8,351 nucleotides of DNA from an uncultured Rubrobacteraceae bacterium. Its GTDB lineage: Bacteria > Actinomycetota > Rubrobacteria > Rubrobacterales > Rubrobacteraceae. The position numbers were made by a program, and so were the translations under genes. The notes beneath the pieces are model-generated. The model was not told the origin of the DNA. It did not search any database and saw only the letters and a program-made list of their open reading frames with translations. Shown in pieces: positions 6,876 through 8,351 of this stretch. Positions within the stretch are counted from its first letter, which is position 1. The number at the start of each line of letters is the position of its first letter. The stretch spans positions 1-8,351 of the forward strand of contig CADCUW010000030.1 of the NCBI GenBank assembly GCA_902805985.1. Reading direction: 5' to 3'.

Positions 6876-6910
6876 CCGATCAGCGCGGTGGGTTTGCCCG
6901 CGCTGATCGG
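6876..6910 (-). terminator. Intrinsic-type terminator of the 82-residue gene
   Basis: The arms CCGATCAGCGCGG (6876-6888) and CCGCGCTGATCGG (6898-6910) are perfectly complementary over 13 bases with a 9-base loop. On the minus strand the stem is followed by TTCTTGGTTCC, a moderately T-rich tail. It lies about 50 bases past the TGA at 6960-6962 and before the kinase promoter candidate. It is the best-formed terminator in the window. Confidence 0.7.
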
Positions 6911-6959
6911 GGGTTCTGGGAGGTTCCGCCAGAATTGGCCCAGGACGTCGATGGTCTCC

Positions 6960-7208
6960 TCAACCTAAGATGGGACCCTGTGTGTCCCACGTCACCAGGA
7001 GCACGTCGGCGCCCTGTTGCTTCGCCACGCTGACCATCTTCCAGCCGCGGCTCGTCCCCTCGTCGATGACACCCCGCAAGAACACCAGCCTCGCGCCCTC
7101 TTCTGCTGGCAGCCGGACGCGCTCGTCGCGGTAGCGTTCTTCCGGGTCGGGCGGCGACGCGCCTTGCGTGCTACCCTCCCACTTTTCGGCGAGCGGTTCG
7201 GAACACAC
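6960..7208 (-). CDS. Small hypothetical protein (82 aa)
   Basis: I do not recognise a named family. The GTG start at 7208 is fixed by a strong AAAGGGAGG Shine-Dalgarno 8 bases upstream. The N-terminal third is charged (LAEKWEGS, then PPDPEERYRDERVRLPAEEG). The rest is more ordered, with LVFLRGVIDEGTSRGWKMVS followed by VAKQQGADVLLVTWDTQG, which looks like beta-alpha-beta secondary structure. There is no signal peptide or TM segment, so it is probably cytoplasmic. It is followed by its own terminator and preceded by over 200 non-coding bases, which suggests a single-gene transcript. One Cys is present at residue 2. Confidence 0.75.
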   Translation of the reverse strand: MCSEPLAEKWEGSTQGASPPDPEERYRDERVRLPAEEGARLVFLRGVIDEGTSRGWKMVSVAKQQGADVLLVTWDTQGPILG

Positions 7209-7216
7209 GGGGGCTA

Positions 7217-7225
7217 CCTCCCTTT
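7217..7225 (-). promoter_or_regulatory. Shine-Dalgarno of the 82-residue gene
   Basis: The minus strand reads AAAGGGAGG, 8 bases before the GTG at 7208, a near-ideal site that justifies the non-ATG start. The TAG that follows it directly closes a 22-codon upstream reading frame (start 7282), but that frame has no ribosome site of its own. Confidence 0.7.
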
Positions 7226-7429
7226 CCCGTCCGCGGGCGCCGGGGCGTTTTCGATCCCCGTGCTGGCGCCGATGGTGTCCATCGTTGCGGGTTGTTGAAG
7301 GTTTCGTTTCACTTTTCGGGCGGCTCCTTGGACTAGGGGTGTCCGTGGCTCTACGTAGCAGAGGCAGCCGGGGCTGTTACGCTCCGGCCCCCTCGTCGTG
7401 GTGGATGTGGTGCTCTCTACCTCCTCGAT

Positions 7430-8351
7430 TTACCTGGTCTTGAAGTAGGCGATCAGCTGTGAACCGTCCTGGGCGGTCATGGTCATCTTGTAGCAGCCGG
7501 CGCCGGTGGGCGTCTTCCAGTTGTAGATGAACTGGTCGCCGGTGGCGTCGTAACGGAGGCTCGTGCTACCGGTCATCACCACTTCGATCTCGTCCGAAAC
7601 CGCCCCGCCGCAGTAAGAGCTCGACGAGTACGTCGTCGACTTGACGGCCGAGACGTCCTTCAGCTCGGTGGCGCCCTTGAAGAGCTCGAACTTCATCGGG
7701 ACGGTCGAGCCGCCCTTGACCGTGTTGACTATGTACTTGCCCGTGCTGTCGAGCATGTCGACCGGGGCGTAGAAGCCCTTGGTGGTCCAGGCGCCGATCG
7801 TCAGCTTCGCACCGACGTAGTCGACCGCGTAGTTGGGCCCGGCCGAGACGCTCCCCTGGAGGATGCTGTACTGGCCGGGAGCCTCGCCCGGGTCGCGGCT
7901 CAGGTTGCCCGAGAAGCCGTCACCGCTCACGAGCGGCCCGCCGCTGACCTGGTAGGTCAGAGCCGGATCGGCGTCGCCGAAGAGCTTGCTCTTGGCGTCG
8001 GCGGTGACCGTGATCGCCCGCTTCGCGATGTCGGCGGAGGTCGTGGTGCTCGTGTTGAACGTGTAGTTGCCCGAGTCCGCACCCGCGACCATGATGCCGC
8101 TGACGGTCACGACCTTGCCGGTCCCCGCGTTCGCGTTGTCGAACGAAGCGCTCGCGTAGCTCGTGCTCAGCACGTCGCCGCTAACCCGGTTGTCCGAGAG
8201 GCTGACGGTGGCGTCGGTGGTGCCGTCGTAGACCTTGTTGGCAGCCTTAGCGGTAACGACCAGGCCGCGGGCCGTGATGTCAGCCGCCGTGCTCGCTGTC
8301 GCGTTGGTGAGGTTGTAGTTAGCGGCGTCGGCGCCCGAGATAGAGATCCCA
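7430..8351 (-). CDS. C-terminal part of a secreted YDG/MBG repeat protein (5' end beyond the window)
   Basis: 306 residues are visible and the frame is open to the right edge, so the start lies outside. The first 26 or so residues are the end of a YDG-type repeat (GADAANYNLTNAT). A full YDG repeat follows at about 28-110, with KVYDGTTDATVSL, DNRVSGDV and GADSGNYTFN. An MBG-type domain lies at about 112-185 (KLFGDADPALTYQVSG, YSILQGSVSAGPNYAVDY). The final module, 190-306, has VKGGSTVPMKFELFKG, single Cys residues at 247 and 286 that could form a disulfide, and WKTPTGAGCYKM before the end ITAYFKTR-like motif (LIAYFKTR). Such tandem beta-sandwich proteins are surface or secreted, often large, and likely bind other cells or matrix. 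No LPxTG anchor is seen at the C-terminus, so it is probably released or held by another part. Stop is TAA at 7430-7432. Confidence 0.88.
   Translation of the reverse strand, partial: GISISGADAANYNLTNATASTAADITARGLVVTAKAANKVYDGTTDATVSLSDNRVSGDVLSTSYASASFDNANAGTGKVVTVSGIMVAGADSGNYTFNTSTTTSADIAKRAITVTADAKSKLFGDADPALTYQVSGGPLVSGDGFSGNLSRDPGEAPGQYSILQGSVSAGPNYAVDYVGAKLTIGAWTTKGFYAPVDMLDSTGKYIVNTVKGGSTVPMKFELFKGATELKDVSAVKSTTYSSSSYCGGAVSDEIEVVMTGSTSLRYDATGDQFIYNWKTPTGAGCYKMTMTAQDGSQLIAYFKTR

Noticed and set aside
7214..7282. 22-codon minus-strand ORF (MDTIGASTGIENAPAPADGK...) just before the 82-residue gene
   Set aside because: It has no Shine-Dalgarno of its own, and only its stop overlaps the next ribosome site. 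It is too short to support as a leader peptide.

Overview
The window is very GC-rich, and every gene I can support lies on the minus strand. The gene content suggests a Gram-positive Actinomycetota, most likely Rubrobacter or a close relative. That assignment rests on my recollection of family style: a secreted-protein head of the type ending in the motif GVGATFNLG, a YDG/MBG adhesin-like protein with a Cys-containing C-terminal module, and a multi-TM PAS hybrid kinase. It is an inference, not a database result.

Layout from right to left, which is the direction of transcription. At 8351-7430 is the C-terminal part of a large secreted YDG/MBG repeat protein that runs off the right edge. At 7208-6960 is an 82-residue protein of unknown function with a strong Shine-Dalgarno, followed by a good intrinsic terminator (6910-6876). 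At 6747-3028 is an intact 1239-residue membrane hybrid histidine kinase: about 8 TM segments, two PAS domains, HisKA, HATPase, two receiver domains and HPt. It carries a complete His-Asp-His phosphorelay but has no neighbouring DNA-binding response regulator.

The left third (340-2740) is different and looks like a broken accessory patch. It holds a frameshifted 131-residue hypothetical gene (2604-2210) and a chimeric pseudogene (1982-1431). In the chimera the secreted N-terminal head of one protein is joined to the C-terminal half of an undecaprenyl-diphosphatase (UppP). The patch also holds a 52-residue hypothetical ORF (1309-1151) and a frameshifted secreted RTX-type calcium-binding repeat protein (938-343). 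All four frame breaks can be repaired by adding back one base, whereas the 5.3 kb to the right has no break in its genes.

Three copies of a short repeat (core CGAGGTTGGGTG) sit in this patch. Two form a perfect 15-bp inverted pair that closely brackets the chimeric pseudogene (1410-2102). The third (2724) is in direct orientation and matches the first over 17 bp. This resembles the ends of a small insertion element or MITE, but there is no transposase in the window. An 8-bp match to the same repeat lies exactly at the chimera junction.

Gene-free stretches are 1-342 (two large hairpins) and 2605-3027 (a repeat copy, a 24-bp perfect palindrome and a smaller hairpin). I see no tRNA, rRNA or CRISPR array. 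I do not see a convincing new multi-gene system. The most unusual items are the repeat-bracketed chimera and the clustering of one-base losses.
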